Shown: positions 4,509 to 13,060, counted from the first letter of the stretch. The stretch is DNA of 16,027 nt from Bacillota bacterium (GCA_023431385.1 JAEYWA010000113.1:1-16027), one strand, 5' to 3'. The notes: generated by a model from the letters alone, not told the origin. Numbers and translations are program-made.

Positions 4509-7016
4509 ATGAAAAAGATAAACAAAGGAATTTTTTTACTGTTCATAGCTATTGTTATTAGTGTCATAGATATTTTTTACATGGGAAACGGGTTTTCTCA
4601 ACTGATACTTGCTTTAGCAGCCTCATATGTGATTTTCAATATGCCGGACATTCCTGATAAACTTAAGGCAATACCTTGCTCAAAGTTTGTTTTATTTATA
4701 TTGAATATTGGCTTATTGGCTTTAACCTTCAACAATAGAGTATTATTAGTTAATATGCTGATGCTATCTTATTTGATTTGGAGTGCGGTTACACCATTTT
4801 TATCCAAATATAAAGTATTTCTTCCTGTAACCTTCGTATTATGCTTTGTATCGGTACACGCAGCAGCCTATTTAAGTTTCAGCATACCTCTTTTCTTAAT
4901 TGTTTTTTATCCCATATATGCATTAGGCGCCATTACACATGAAAAGAATATACTAAAATCCGATAAAATATGGGTATTTGGTGTATTTAATCTGATAACT
5001 TCAGGAGTGCTTCTGGTTTTATTCATGTATAAATCCCTTGGACAAAACATACTTGACAGCATCCTGTTCACGAATACTTTAAAGCTTGGGACAGTAACAG
5101 CAGTTTATCTGCCTTTTTTAGCACTCTTTCTTGCATGGTTTGCTGCTTCAGGCAATCTGCTGTTTAATATGCTCTTATCAAAGTTTCAAAAGGGGAATTC
5201 TGTCTTTGATTTATCAGACTATTTCAAGCCGGTTTTCAACTTTATATCCTTTTTTGCAGTTATAATTATTACAACTTTTTTATGTGAATTATCATTAAGG
5301 CATGATATCAAATTAACAATCATTGATATTCTTCATCCGAATATCATGTTTAATATATTGGTATTATGTAGTTTATATCTAGGACTTATTTGTTTGATTG
5401 GTAAGGGTATATCTAATGTCATTCTTGCAATTTTTACGATTTTTTTAACTGTCGCCAATTTCATTAAAGTTACCTATTTTGATGAACCGTTCTATCCATG
5501 GGATGTGTACATGATAAAAAACTTGTTCGGCATCAGCAAGGAATACCTTAATGTACCTATTGTAGTGATATCAGTTCTTATTTTATCAGGGTTGGTATTC
5601 CTGCTCGTTAAATTCAGAAAAAATGTATTCAGATACCTTAAACCTAAATTTAATCTTATATTATTGCCCTTCGCACTTATTTTGCTACTCCTTAATGCCA
5701 ATGTTTTAACCGATTACAAGCTTTCAGTCCAGGTTGGTGTTCAGAGGTCCTGGTATATAGGTAAATTGGAAATACTTGCCAACGGTATGTATGCCCAGAA
5801 TTATTACTATCTGACTGATCTGGATAAATACTTGAACCCTAAGCCGGAAGGCTATAGTGAAGATACCATGCTAGCTATCTCAGATAAGTATCATATTTCG
5901 GATAACAATGCCGTTACTGCTTCTACTTCCCGTTCTCCTGTCAGTCTATTACAAAAGCCCAACGTAATAGTTATAATGAGCGAAAGTTACTGGGATTTGA
6001 CAAAATTAAACGGTATTACCTTCAGCAAGGATATTGCAGAAAATGTTCACAAGTATCAGAAAGGCCAGCTAGCGCCTCCTGCGATAGGTGGTGGTACCGC
6101 AAATACTGAATTTGAAGCGCTAACTGGTATGTCTCTTTACTTTATGAGCCCAGGTATAATAGCATACAACGCGTATCTGAGAACTGAAACACCGAGTGTC
6201 GCATCGATTTTCAAAAATAACGGCTATACTACTACAGCCATTCATCCAAACGGAGGCTGGTTCTATAACAGAGATAAGGTATACAACTATTTCGGATTTG
6301 AAAAATTCTACGACATTGAAAGCTTTGATATGGAAACCCAAACTAAAGGTCCTCATATCTCTGACTACGCTCTTGTAGATAAAGTATTGGAAACCCTTAA
6401 TTCCTCCGACAAGTCGGCTTTTATTTTTGCAGTATCAATGCAAAACCATGATCCTTATTATGATAAATATACAAGCTTCGACGTAAATATTGAATCCAAT
6501 CAATTAAATGCTTCCCAAAAGAATATAGTTAGCGGTTATGCCCAGGGACTTTATGATGCTGACCAGTCCCTTGGAAAACTTATTGAGGCTTTAGAAAAGA
6601 GTGACAAACCTACTTTGGTGTATTTCTTTGGAGACCATGCCCCCAGATTGGGTTCTCTTGATGATTATTACAACATTTATAACAATCTGGGTGTAAAGGA
6701 AGCAGTTAAAGCTGAACAGGGAATCGGGGAGTTGAAGTACTATACTACACCTTTAGCTACATGGTCGAACTTCCGTGATATGAGAAGCTTTTCAAACGTT
6801 ATTTCTCCATCTCATCTCTCCTATGAGATGCTAAAGGATGCGGGTGTAGATTACCCCAGTTACCTTAACATAATTCCGCAGTTGGAGAGCAAATACCCTA
6901 TAATGCACTTAAAAAATATGGAGCTTGTTAATCCTGAAGATGAACTTGTAAAGGACTATCGTCTTATTCAATATGATTTGCTCTTCGGTAACAAGTACCT
7001 GAAAGACAGCAATTAG
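4509..7016 (+). CDS. LTA synthase / sulfatase family membrane enzyme
   Basis: Predicted membrane protein of 835 residues whose extracellular domain resembles lipoteichoic acid synthase, which moves glycerol-phosphate units from phosphatidylglycerol onto a surface polymer. The first 405 or so residues are mostly hydrophobic and hold about ten or more membrane segments. Canonical LtaS has five and about 650 residues, so this is a long relative. The catalytic domain begins near residue 485. It shows NVIVIMSESYWDL (metal-binding Glu492), GGGTANTEFE (nucleophile Thr530), NNGYTTTAIHPNGGWFYNRD, SMQNHDPYY and YFFGDHAPRLG (Asp709, His710), covering the metal and catalytic residues of the family. The ribosome binding site (GGGAAG) is modest. 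The gene is monocistronic between its own promoter and a strong terminator. A phosphoglycerol transferase acting on another glycan is an alternative. Confidence 0.88.
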   Translation: MKKINKGIFLLFIAIVISVIDIFYMGNGFSQLILALAASYVIFNMPDIPDKLKAIPCSKFVLFILNIGLLALTFNNRVLLVNMLMLSYLIWSAVTPFLSKYKVFLPVTFVLCFVSVHAAAYLSFSIPLFLIVFYPIYALGAITHEKNILKSDKIWVFGVFNLITSGVLLVLFMYKSLGQNILDSILFTNTLKLGTVTAVYLPFLALFLAWFAASGNLLFNMLLSKFQKGNSVFDLSDYFKPVFNFISFFAVIIITTFLCELSLRHDIKLTIIDILHPNIMFNILVLCSLYLGLICLIGKGISNVILAIFTIFLTVANFIKVTYFDEPFYPWDVYMIKNLFGISKEYLNVPIVVISVLILSGLVFLLVKFRKNVFRYLKPKFNLILLPFALILLLLNANVLTDYKLSVQVGVQRSWYIGKLEILANGMYAQNYYYLTDLDKYLNPKPEGYSEDTMLAISDKYHISDNNAVTASTSRSPVSLLQKPNVIVIMSESYWDLTKLNGITFSKDIAENVHKYQKGQLAPPAIGGGTANTEFEALTGMSLYFMSPGIIAYNAYLRTETPSVASIFKNNGYTTTAIHPNGGWFYNRDKVYNYFGFEKFYDIESFDMETQTKGPHISDYALVDKVLETLNSSDKSAFIFAVSMQNHDPYYDKYTSFDVNIESNQLNASQKNIVSGYAQGLYDADQSLGKLIEALEKSDKPTLVYFFGDHAPRLGSLDDYYNIYNNLGVKEAVKAEQGIGELKYYTTPLATWSNFRDMRSFSNVISPSHLSYEMLKDAGVDYPSYLNIIPQLESKYPIMHLKNMELVNPEDELVKDYRLIQYDLLFGNKYLKDSN

Positions 7017-7034
7017 CGATTAACGCAAATAATT

Positions 7035-7071
7035 ACCGGCCGAGTTAAGTAGCTCATGCCGGTATTTTTTT
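7035..7071 (+). terminator. Intrinsic terminator, probably shared with convergent arcA
   Basis: ACCGGC (7035-7040) pairs with GCCGGT (7058-7063), with an inner GAG/CTC, followed by a run of seven T (7065-7071). It lies 20 nt after the stop of the LTA-synthase-like gene. In the minus direction the tail is AATTATTT, so it may also serve arcA, which ends at 7094. Confidence 0.88.
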
Positions 7072-7093
7072 AGCTTTGTTATCTCAAGTATTC

Positions 7094-8317
7094 TCAAAAG
7101 TTGTCTCTTACGAGAGGCATACTCATACATCTTGGCCCTCCGCGCCCTCTGGAAAGCTCATAAGAGTCAAACTCCAAAACCTCTATTTTATTTTTTCTAA
7201 GTGCTTCATTGGTTATATGGTTACGATTGTAGCATACAACCTTTCCTGGAGATATTGCCAGAGTATTGCTGCCATCGCTCCATTGCTCCCTGCTGGCCGC
7301 GATACTGTCACCATCACCACATCTGATAAGCTTTACTGCTGGCAAGCCGAGGTACCCTTTTAATATCTCGGATAGTTCTCTACGTTCATACTTAATTGAT
7401 AATTGATTCCTTGCTCCTCTGGCTAAGCTGTACACATCCAGTGGCTCTTCAATACCAGGATATATGGTAAACTTATCGAAGTCAACCATTGTAAAAACAG
7501 TGTCAAGATGCATATATGCCCTCTTCTTGGGAATATCAAAAGCAAGAACCGTCTGAAAACCCTCCTCTGAAGCCAACAATCTTTGGGCAACTCGTTCTAT
7601 AGCTGAGGGGCTTGTTCTGTCACTGACTCCTATTGCAACAATCTTATTTGAGAGGACAAGAATGTCCCCTCCTTCAATTGGATGGGTTTTGTCCCTGTTA
7701 TACCACCTTGGAACCTGCCTGAACCTTGGGTGATAGTTAAAAATGTATTTGGCAAAAATAGTTTCCCTGTTTCTGGTTTCATTAGCCATTACATTTAATG
7801 AAATTCCGCTGCCGATGGACGCGAAGGGGTCTCTTTGAAAATACAGATTTGGAATAGGGTCCAATTGAAATGGATATGCATTCTTTATCATATCTCCAAG
7901 GGTTTTGGGTTTGATATGTCTTAATTCATCATTCCTCAGTCCTGATATACATTTATTTATAAAGTCCCCGGCGCTTAACTGGCTGAAGTACTCTTTTATT
8001 GCTTCCTGGAGCCCTTCGGTAACAACCTTTCCCTCTATCATAAATTCCATTAAGAATTCTTCTCTGACCTTCGAGTCCTGCAGAATATCAGTCATTAAAT
8101 CCGTAAGATATACCACCTCAACACCCTCATTATTAAGAATTCGTACAAATTGATCATGCTCCCTTTGAGCCTGTTTCAAAAACACAATCTCATCAAACAA
8201 GAGTCTTCTCAAATAATCCGGAACAATATTTTCAACTTCGGTACCGGGACGATGAAGCAGTACCGCTTTTAATTTTCCTATCTCACTGTAGACTGAAATA
8301 CCTGGGTTTGAAGACAT
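7094..8317 (-). CDS. arcA: Arginine deiminase
   Basis: Cytosolic enzyme hydrolysing L-arginine to citrulline and ammonia, the first step of the arginine deiminase pathway, which gives ATP and raises pH. The protein is 407 residues, the family norm. The frame extends to a TTG at 8329, but that codon is part of the TTGGAGGAAATT ribosome binding site, so ATG 8317 is the start. Key residues are in place: FQRDPF (Asp163), IEGGDILVLS (Glu215), MHLDTVFTMVD (His270, Asp272) and the C-terminal GRGGPRCMSMPLVR with nucleophile Cys397. The N-terminus KAVLLHRPGTEVENI is typical. No ornithine carbamoyltransferase, carbamate kinase or antiporter gene is adjacent, so the rest of the pathway must lie elsewhere or be absent. 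The 225-bp spacer upstream shows no clear promoter. Confidence 0.96.
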   Translation of the reverse strand: MSSNPGISVYSEIGKLKAVLLHRPGTEVENIVPDYLRRLLFDEIVFLKQAQREHDQFVRILNNEGVEVVYLTDLMTDILQDSKVREEFLMEFMIEGKVVTEGLQEAIKEYFSQLSAGDFINKCISGLRNDELRHIKPKTLGDMIKNAYPFQLDPIPNLYFQRDPFASIGSGISLNVMANETRNRETIFAKYIFNYHPRFRQVPRWYNRDKTHPIEGGDILVLSNKIVAIGVSDRTSPSAIERVAQRLLASEEGFQTVLAFDIPKKRAYMHLDTVFTMVDFDKFTIYPGIEEPLDVYSLARGARNQLSIKYERRELSEILKGYLGLPAVKLIRCGDGDSIAASREQWSDGSNTLAISPGKVVCYNRNHITNEALRKNKIEVLEFDSYELSRGRGGPRCMSMPLVRDNF

Positions 8318-8489
8318 AATTTCCTCCAAGCTATTGATGTGTTCGTATGTTCCTTTGTTATAAGTAATTTATGTCCAATTCATTTCTATAGTTCCCATAT
8401 GACAGGCTGTTATTCAACTACTTCAATATAAAACCTACATAGAAAAAATAACGTAATAATTGATTGAATATAAAAATGTGTTGCTGACT

Positions 8490-8527
8490 CCAAGGGACGG
8501 GTTATTTGAAATATACCTATCCCTTGG
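8490..8527 (-). terminator. Hairpin after the alpha/beta hydrolase gene
   Basis: CCAAGGGA (minus strand, 8527-8520) pairs with TCCCTTGG (8497-8490), with a further inner AGGT/ACCC match. It lies 15 nt after the hydrolase stop. The following T-rich tail is weak (a TTTTT run only about 14 nt on), so it is a probable rather than certain terminator. Confidence 0.6.
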
Positions 8528-8542
8528 CTGGTAATATCGGGA

Positions 8543-9547
8543 TTACTTTTGCTTCCCGGGAAAATTCTTTTCTAAGAAACCCATAACTTGATTATAGTAT
8601 TCCTCATCCAGTTCAGGATTATCGAAGTTTTCGGTTGGAAAGTGGAAGTCCCCTTCCTTAACCCATGTAACAATATTCCCTGAAGCATTGCTCATAATCC
8701 TCTCATAGCTTGAAAAGGGTACTTCAGAGTCACCTTCAGAGTGGTATATCAACGCAGGTCTGTTACCAAGTTTCTTTATTTCGTTCTTAGGGCTTATCTT
8801 AAGACTGTTGAAGCCATATTTAATCCCTGAATAGAGTTTTACGAACGGTTTTTCCATGGAACAGATGAATTTTGGTATTCCCATGTTCACCATATTATCG
8901 GCAAAAACATTCTCCCAGGAGGAAAAGGCTGACATGCTTATAAGGCCATCAATATCTGGAATTTCACCCACTGAATTTATTGCAGTTGCACCGCCCATGG
9001 ACAGTCCGTAAACAACTATAGGAACGTCTTTATAAGTTTCATTTTCTTTTATGTAGTCAACTACAGCTCTAGTATCCAGATACTCCTTGTAGCCGGCACA
9101 AATAACCTCACCCTCACTCTCCCCATGCGCTCTCATCTCACAAAGAACTGAGGAGTACCCATTCTTCTTCAGCATGGCAGAATGCCCGTAAAAAGCAGTT
9201 ACTGACGGGTTATGAATACCGGATAAAAATATCACGACAGCTTTAGGAGATGGAGCTGTTACTTCATAAGCAGCAATTTTGACGTTGTCCGTGGTGGTCA
9301 AACTAAGCTTGTTTGACGATATACCATATTGCTCAGCCGTATAGACATTTTTAAAGTTTACATGCTTGTTCACCATGTCATCAAGAATTAGCGGGGGCAA
9401 AGCCGCGAGCATACCGACAGACAAGACAAATAAAGCTAAAAAAGTTATTACTAGTACTTTTTTTGCACGGCTATGCTTCTTTTTAGGATTTATACTATTG
9501 GTTTTATTAACCAAACCGTCTAAATTAATATTAACTTGTTCTTTCAT
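8543..9547 (-). CDS. Membrane-anchored alpha/beta hydrolase
   Basis: A protein of 334 residues with a basic N-terminus (KKKHSRAKK, residues 22-30). One membrane segment follows at about 31-54, probably leaving the catalytic domain outside the cell. The alpha/beta-hydrolase fold shows the nucleophile elbow VVYGLSMGGATA (Ser183), the acid in YHSEGDSEVPF (Asp273) and the His in GDFHFPTENF (His302); HGESEG (141-146) is the usual HGxS block. It resembles the YqkD/BAAT-like serine hydrolases of Firmicutes, whose substrates are mostly unknown. The start ATG follows GGGGAGG closely. It lies 76 bp downstream of the MATE gene on the same strand, has a candidate promoter in that gap, and a hairpin follows it. 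Confidence 0.88.
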   Translation of the reverse strand: MKEQVNINLDGLVNKTNSINPKKKHSRAKKVLVITFLALFVLSVGMLAALPPLILDDMVNKHVNFKNVYTAEQYGISSNKLSLTTTDNVKIAAYEVTAPSPKAVVIFLSGIHNPSVTAFYGHSAMLKKNGYSSVLCEMRAHGESEGEVICAGYKEYLDTRAVVDYIKENETYKDVPIVVYGLSMGGATAINSVGEIPDIDGLISMSAFSSWENVFADNMVNMGIPKFICSMEKPFVKLYSGIKYGFNSLKISPKNEIKKLGNRPALIYHSEGDSEVPFSSYERIMSNASGNIVTWVKEGDFHFPTENFDNPELDEEYYNQVMGFLEKNFPGKQK

Positions 9548-9591
9548 ATGGTCCTCCCCTAATTACAATTTTAGCTTTTACTACAATACTA

Positions 9592-9597
9592 ATTATA
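9592..9597 (-). promoter_or_regulatory. Candidate -10 box of the hydrolase gene
   Basis: On the minus strand TATAAT stands in the context TTGGGTATAAT, about 45 bp upstream of the hydrolase start. A -35 box at proper spacing is poor. The hydrolase may be transcribed from here as well as from the MATE gene. Confidence 0.4.
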
Positions 9598-9623
9598 CCC
9601 AACAAAATTCCAAAGGTCTGAAA

Positions 9624-10985
9624 TTACGCACTTTCCGCTTTGACAAGTGATTTCTTCTCCCATTTCCCCTGTTTATATCGTATGATACTTGCAGCTGCAG
9701 TTATAACCCAGGTTAAACCTGTAGTAGCCCATATACTCCAAACTCCGATAGCGGGAATCAACGCAAGACCGGTTGAAAATCCGACTCTTCCTACAACTTC
9801 CACTATACCGTTTATCATTGAGTAGAATGCATCCCCCGTACCATTAAGCAGGCCTCTTGTAATATAAATCATACCCAGTGCAAAATACATTAAGCTGGTT
9901 ATCTTAATTGCCTTGGCACCGAGCTCGATAACCGGCTGCTCATCAACAAACATTTTCATTATGGCATGCCCGCCGAACTGAGCTGCCAAAAGTGCCAGAG
10001 TACTAAATATACCTACTATTAGTATACTCTTGTAATATCCCCTTTTAACACGATCAAGCTTGCCTGCTCCCATATTCTGTCCTGAAAAGGTAGCTATGGC
10101 TGCACCTAATGAATTAAAAGGCTGCTGTATCAACTGCTCTATTCTGCTGGTAGCCGTGAAGGCTGCCACCGTCACCTCTCCAAAGCCATTGGCTACCCGC
10201 TGAAGTGCAACTAAGGATACAGCAATCATGGAGTGTTGCATTGCTACCGGAATACCAATTTTAATACATTTGACAATTATGGGCCAGCTTATTTTCATAT
10301 GTTCTCTATTAAGTCTGAAATATTCATTATTCTTTAAAGCAAAAATGATACAGCCCATTGCCGCAAGCCCCTGAGAAATCACTGTGGCACCGGCAGCACC
10401 CTCAACACCCAGCCCAAACTTTAATATGAATAGTAAATCGAGACCAACATTAATTCCACTGGAAACTATCAGGAAGAACAACGGTGTTTTAGAATCTCCC
10501 AAAGCCCTGAGTATGGATGCTATAGCATTATATGCGGCCACGGCTAGCATACCTCCGGCAGAAATCCTTAAAAATTTTGTAGATTCCTCAAGAATTTCAG
10601 GCGGAGTATTCATTGCCTTCAGTATGGGATAAGCAAAAACTGAGGTCAGTATGCTCATAATCAACCCTGACGCGGCTATGACATATACCGAATTTGCGAT
10701 TGCTCTTCTTACCTCGTCATAGTTTTTTGCTCCGAAATACTGTGCAATAACTATGCTTATTCCTATAGATAATCCAAGACAGACAGAAAACGCCAAAAAG
10801 TTTATAGAGCCTGTGGCACCAACTGCCGCCAGTTCATTAGAGCCCAGATACCTTCCGACAATAATCGAATTTATTATGTTATAGGATTGCTGAAATACAT
10901 TTCCAATAAGCATCGGCATTGAAAACTTCACCAAATGCTTGATTTCATTTCCTTCGGTCATGTCTTGTATGAAATTTATTGACAT
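9624..10985 (-). CDS. MATE family efflux transporter
   Basis: A polytopic membrane protein of 453 residues with about 12 hydrophobic segments in two related halves, the size and layout of the MATE (NorM/DinF-type) family, which expels drugs or metabolites in exchange for sodium ions or protons. The N-terminal KHLVKFSMPMLIGNVFQQSY and IIVGRYLGSNELAAVGATG, and the repeat-half motif VAAFTATSRIEQLIQQPFNS with GAAIATFSGQNMGAGK, are typical of the clostridial branch. The ribosome binding site AAGGG lies 6 nt before ATG. A promoter with an operator-like palindrome lies about 100 bp upstream. It precedes the hydrolase gene on the same strand. The transported substrate cannot be told from sequence. 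Confidence 0.93.
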   Translation of the reverse strand: MSINFIQDMTEGNEIKHLVKFSMPMLIGNVFQQSYNIINSIIVGRYLGSNELAAVGATGSINFLAFSVCLGLSIGISIVIAQYFGAKNYDEVRRAIANSVYVIAASGLIMSILTSVFAYPILKAMNTPPEILEESTKFLRISAGGMLAVAAYNAIASILRALGDSKTPLFFLIVSSGINVGLDLLFILKFGLGVEGAAGATVISQGLAAMGCIIFALKNNEYFRLNREHMKISWPIIVKCIKIGIPVAMQHSMIAVSLVALQRVANGFGEVTVAAFTATSRIEQLIQQPFNSLGAAIATFSGQNMGAGKLDRVKRGYYKSILIVGIFSTLALLAAQFGGHAIMKMFVDEQPVIELGAKAIKITSLMYFALGMIYITRGLLNGTGDAFYSMINGIVEVVGRVGFSTGLALIPAIGVWSIWATTGLTWVITAAASIIRYKQGKWEKKSLVKAESA

Positions 10986-11083
10986 TTTTAACCCTTAACT
11001 ATGTAACAACTTAGGTTTTGTTTTCCGAATACTATTAATGAACCTTGCTATACATAGATATCCTCTAAATTAATAATTTCTAT

Positions 11084-11124
11084 AGTATAATATACTGTAT
11101 ATTATTTGTAATTAAAATGGACAA
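11084..11124 (-). promoter_or_regulatory. Promoter of the MATE gene with operator-like palindrome
   Basis: On the minus strand TTGTCC (11124-11119), 17 bp, then TATACA (11101-11096). Directly at the expected transcription start lies the palindrome AGTATA-A-TATACT (11084-11096), placed where a repressor could block transcription, as is common for efflux genes. The regulator is not in the window. Confidence 0.45.
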
Positions 11125-11203
11125 ATTTAATCAAAATATTTCTATATAAGTCAAATTTGACTAAAGTTCCCTTATATTCTTCTATTACAAGCACTATTAT
11201 TAT

Positions 11204-11229
11204 TAAAAATTCATAAAGCATCCCGATAA
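11204..11229 (+). promoter_or_regulatory. Sigma-D (FliA/SigD) motility promoter of the chemoreceptor gene
   Basis: TAAA (11204-11207), exactly 15 bp, then CCGATAA (11223-11229) matches the flagellar/chemotaxis sigma-factor consensus TAAA-N15-GCCGATAA at all but one position. It lies upstream of a chemoreceptor, the expected kind of target. Transcription would start near 11236, leaving a leader of about 285 nt. Confidence 0.75.
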
Positions 11230-11510
11230 ACATGAAAGCTACCTGATTTTATATTCCGAAAAGCCTATGCAAACAAGTAAACAGTTAAAATATTAATAGC
11301 TTTTCTCGGCTTAACACTGCAGCATAAACTGAAAGTGGGGTAAATATAAGGAATATTCCCGCGGGGTATTTTATTATGTTGAAAAGTTCACGCATATCCG
11401 TTAATATAAAATATATAAATGTTTTGTCAACCAAATTTGGTTTTGAGCCTTATTTGTGCCTTTTTTTATCCAAACAGACAAATATATCTTAGTTATTCAA
11501 ATTTTTTGTT
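11230..11510 (+). other. Long leader of the chemoreceptor mRNA
   Basis: No gene is seen. It contains an imperfect stem (CCGAAAAGC at 11256-11264 with GCTTTTCTCGG at 11299-11309), a GGAATATTCC/CCCGCGGG palindromic segment near 11350-11365, and CCAAATTTGG near 11430. It lacks the conserved blocks of the c-di-GMP-I riboswitch, which often precedes clostridial chemoreceptor genes. No known riboswitch class was recognised. Confidence 0.4.
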
Positions 11511-11521
11511 AGAGGTGGAGC

Positions 11522-12973
11522 ATGCTCAAAAAACTATTACATAAGCCCCAGTGCAAGGAAGCAGAATGCATATTGAAATACGTAGAAGATACCCTGGTCG
11601 GAAAACAGACTTCCGGTCCTGAGATAAAATACCATCTTCATAAGAAAGTATTAAATCAATTTCAAAGACTATTGGACTCTGAAGCGAAAATGTCCTTATC
11701 CGCAAAAGAACTTCTCGATATAGTAAGCTCATTGAGCAATTTTGATGTAGGTATGACCCACATTTCCAACCAGTTAACAGATTTCGCTTCAGAAATGGCA
11801 ATTGTAAGTGAATCTAACCTGGCAATTGTCGAACAAACAACAGCAACTATGAATGACGTAAATAATGTTGTCGCATCTACCTCAGATACTTTAAACAATC
11901 TCTCTAGTGAAGGCAAATCGCTGGCAAAGGAAAATGATGTAAGTGTGAGCCTTTTAACAGAGCTACAATCTTTAAAAGACAATGTGATCCATGATAATGA
12001 GATAATGATTGATAAAATCCAGCATTTGATGGACCTAGCAGCAGAGGTCGAAAATATTGTCAATAGTGTTCAGGATATTGCTGAGAAAACAAATCTTTTG
12101 TCTTTAAACGCCGCAATAGAAGCTTCAAGAGCAGGTGAAAACGGGCGTGGATTTGCAGTTGTAGCACAGGAAATCCGTAAATTAGCCGATGATACAAAAC
12201 AAAATCTTAATGGTATGATGCAGTTTGTCAGCAGTATTCAAATCGCTGCTGAAGAGAGCTCAAAAAGTCTAAACAATACAATTAAATCATCTTCACAAAT
12301 GAGTGAAAAAATTGAATCAGTATCCGATACCGTTAGTAAGAATGTAGGTATGCTCAATAATGTAATCGAAGATGTTGATATAATCAATAAGTCGATGCAG
12401 GGAATAAAGATTGCAACTGATGAAATAAATCAGGCAATGGAAGTTTCCAGCCACGATGCGGAAAAACTTAGTATTATGACTCAAAGTATACATGAAGATG
12501 CCTTAAAGAGTGTAGAGTTTGCAGGACAGATATCTCAAATTGATAATCGGTTGTCTGATATACTGAATGTCATGTTTCAGAGTCTTGAAAACGGTGCTCA
12601 TGCGATTACAAAAGAGGAAATACTGGATGTATTAACAAAAGCAGTGAAAGCCCATATAAAATGGATACAAGTACTTAAAACTTCTGTTGATGAAATGCGT
12701 ATTTATCCTCTGCAAACCAATTCGAAAAAATGTGCTTTCGGACATTTCTACAATGCCATATGTATAAATTACACAGAAATAATTGAAGATTGGAAGCAGA
12801 TAGGCGATATTCATCATGAATTTCACCTTATAGGAGACAGGGTAATGGAGGCTATCAAGAATAACCAAAAAGCTGTAGCCCAGGATTTATATAATAAGGC
12901 AGAAATATTATCCAAGAAAATAATCAATTTAATAGAAAAGATAACAGGTATACTAAGCTCATTAAAACAATAA
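11522..12973 (+). CDS. Soluble methyl-accepting chemotaxis protein with CZB zinc-binding domain
   Basis: A cytosolic chemoreceptor of 483 residues with no membrane segment or periplasmic sensor. After a helical N-terminal part of about 70 residues comes the long coiled-coil signalling domain. Its conserved hairpin tip, QDIAEKTNLLSLNAAIEASR followed by AGENGRGFAVVAQEIRKLADD (about 185-225), contacts CheA and CheW. The C-terminus is a CZB (chemoreceptor zinc-binding) domain: HIKW (His378), KKCAFGHFY (Cys404) and HHEFH (His431 or His432, and His435), the 3-His/1-Cys zinc site. In studied bacteria such domains sense zinc or oxidants such as hypochlorous acid through the zinc-bound Cys; that role here is inference. 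The start follows GAGGTGGAG. A sigma-D promoter upstream ties it to flagellar regulation. Confidence 0.93.
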   Translation: MLKKLLHKPQCKEAECILKYVEDTLVGKQTSGPEIKYHLHKKVLNQFQRLLDSEAKMSLSAKELLDIVSSLSNFDVGMTHISNQLTDFASEMAIVSESNLAIVEQTTATMNDVNNVVASTSDTLNNLSSEGKSLAKENDVSVSLLTELQSLKDNVIHDNEIMIDKIQHLMDLAAEVENIVNSVQDIAEKTNLLSLNAAIEASRAGENGRGFAVVAQEIRKLADDTKQNLNGMMQFVSSIQIAAEESSKSLNNTIKSSSQMSEKIESVSDTVSKNVGMLNNVIEDVDIINKSMQGIKIATDEINQAMEVSSHDAEKLSIMTQSIHEDALKSVEFAGQISQIDNRLSDILNVMFQSLENGAHAITKEEILDVLTKAVKAHIKWIQVLKTSVDEMRIYPLQTNSKKCAFGHFYNAICINYTEIIEDWKQIGDIHHEFHLIGDRVMEAIKNNQKAVAQDLYNKAEILSKKIINLIEKITGILSSLKQ

Positions 12974-13020
12974 ATAGAAAAATTTTTCAGTATATATACT
13001 GCTTTCCTGTAATAAAAGGA

Positions 13021-13060
13021 AACCACTTAAAACACATATTTATAGATGTTTTGAGTGGTT
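13021..13060. terminator. Bidirectional terminator between chemoreceptor gene and rlmH
   Basis: AACCACTTAAAACA (13021-13034) pairs with TGTTTTGAGTGGTT (13047-13060), with a single G-U, around a 12-nt loop. The minus-strand tail is TTCCTTTTATT, good for ending rlmH. The plus-strand tail CCATTCATTTAT is weaker. It lies between two convergent genes. Confidence 0.8.

Noticed and set aside
11230..11510. c-di-GMP-I riboswitch in front of the chemoreceptor gene
   Set aside because: The conserved GGGCAAACC, GACGCAAAGCC and tetraloop-receptor blocks are absent.
11526..12063. Minus-strand frames of 91 and 133 codons inside the chemoreceptor gene
   Set aside because: They are antisense shadows of a clearly coding plus-strand gene, lacking start signals and family patterns.
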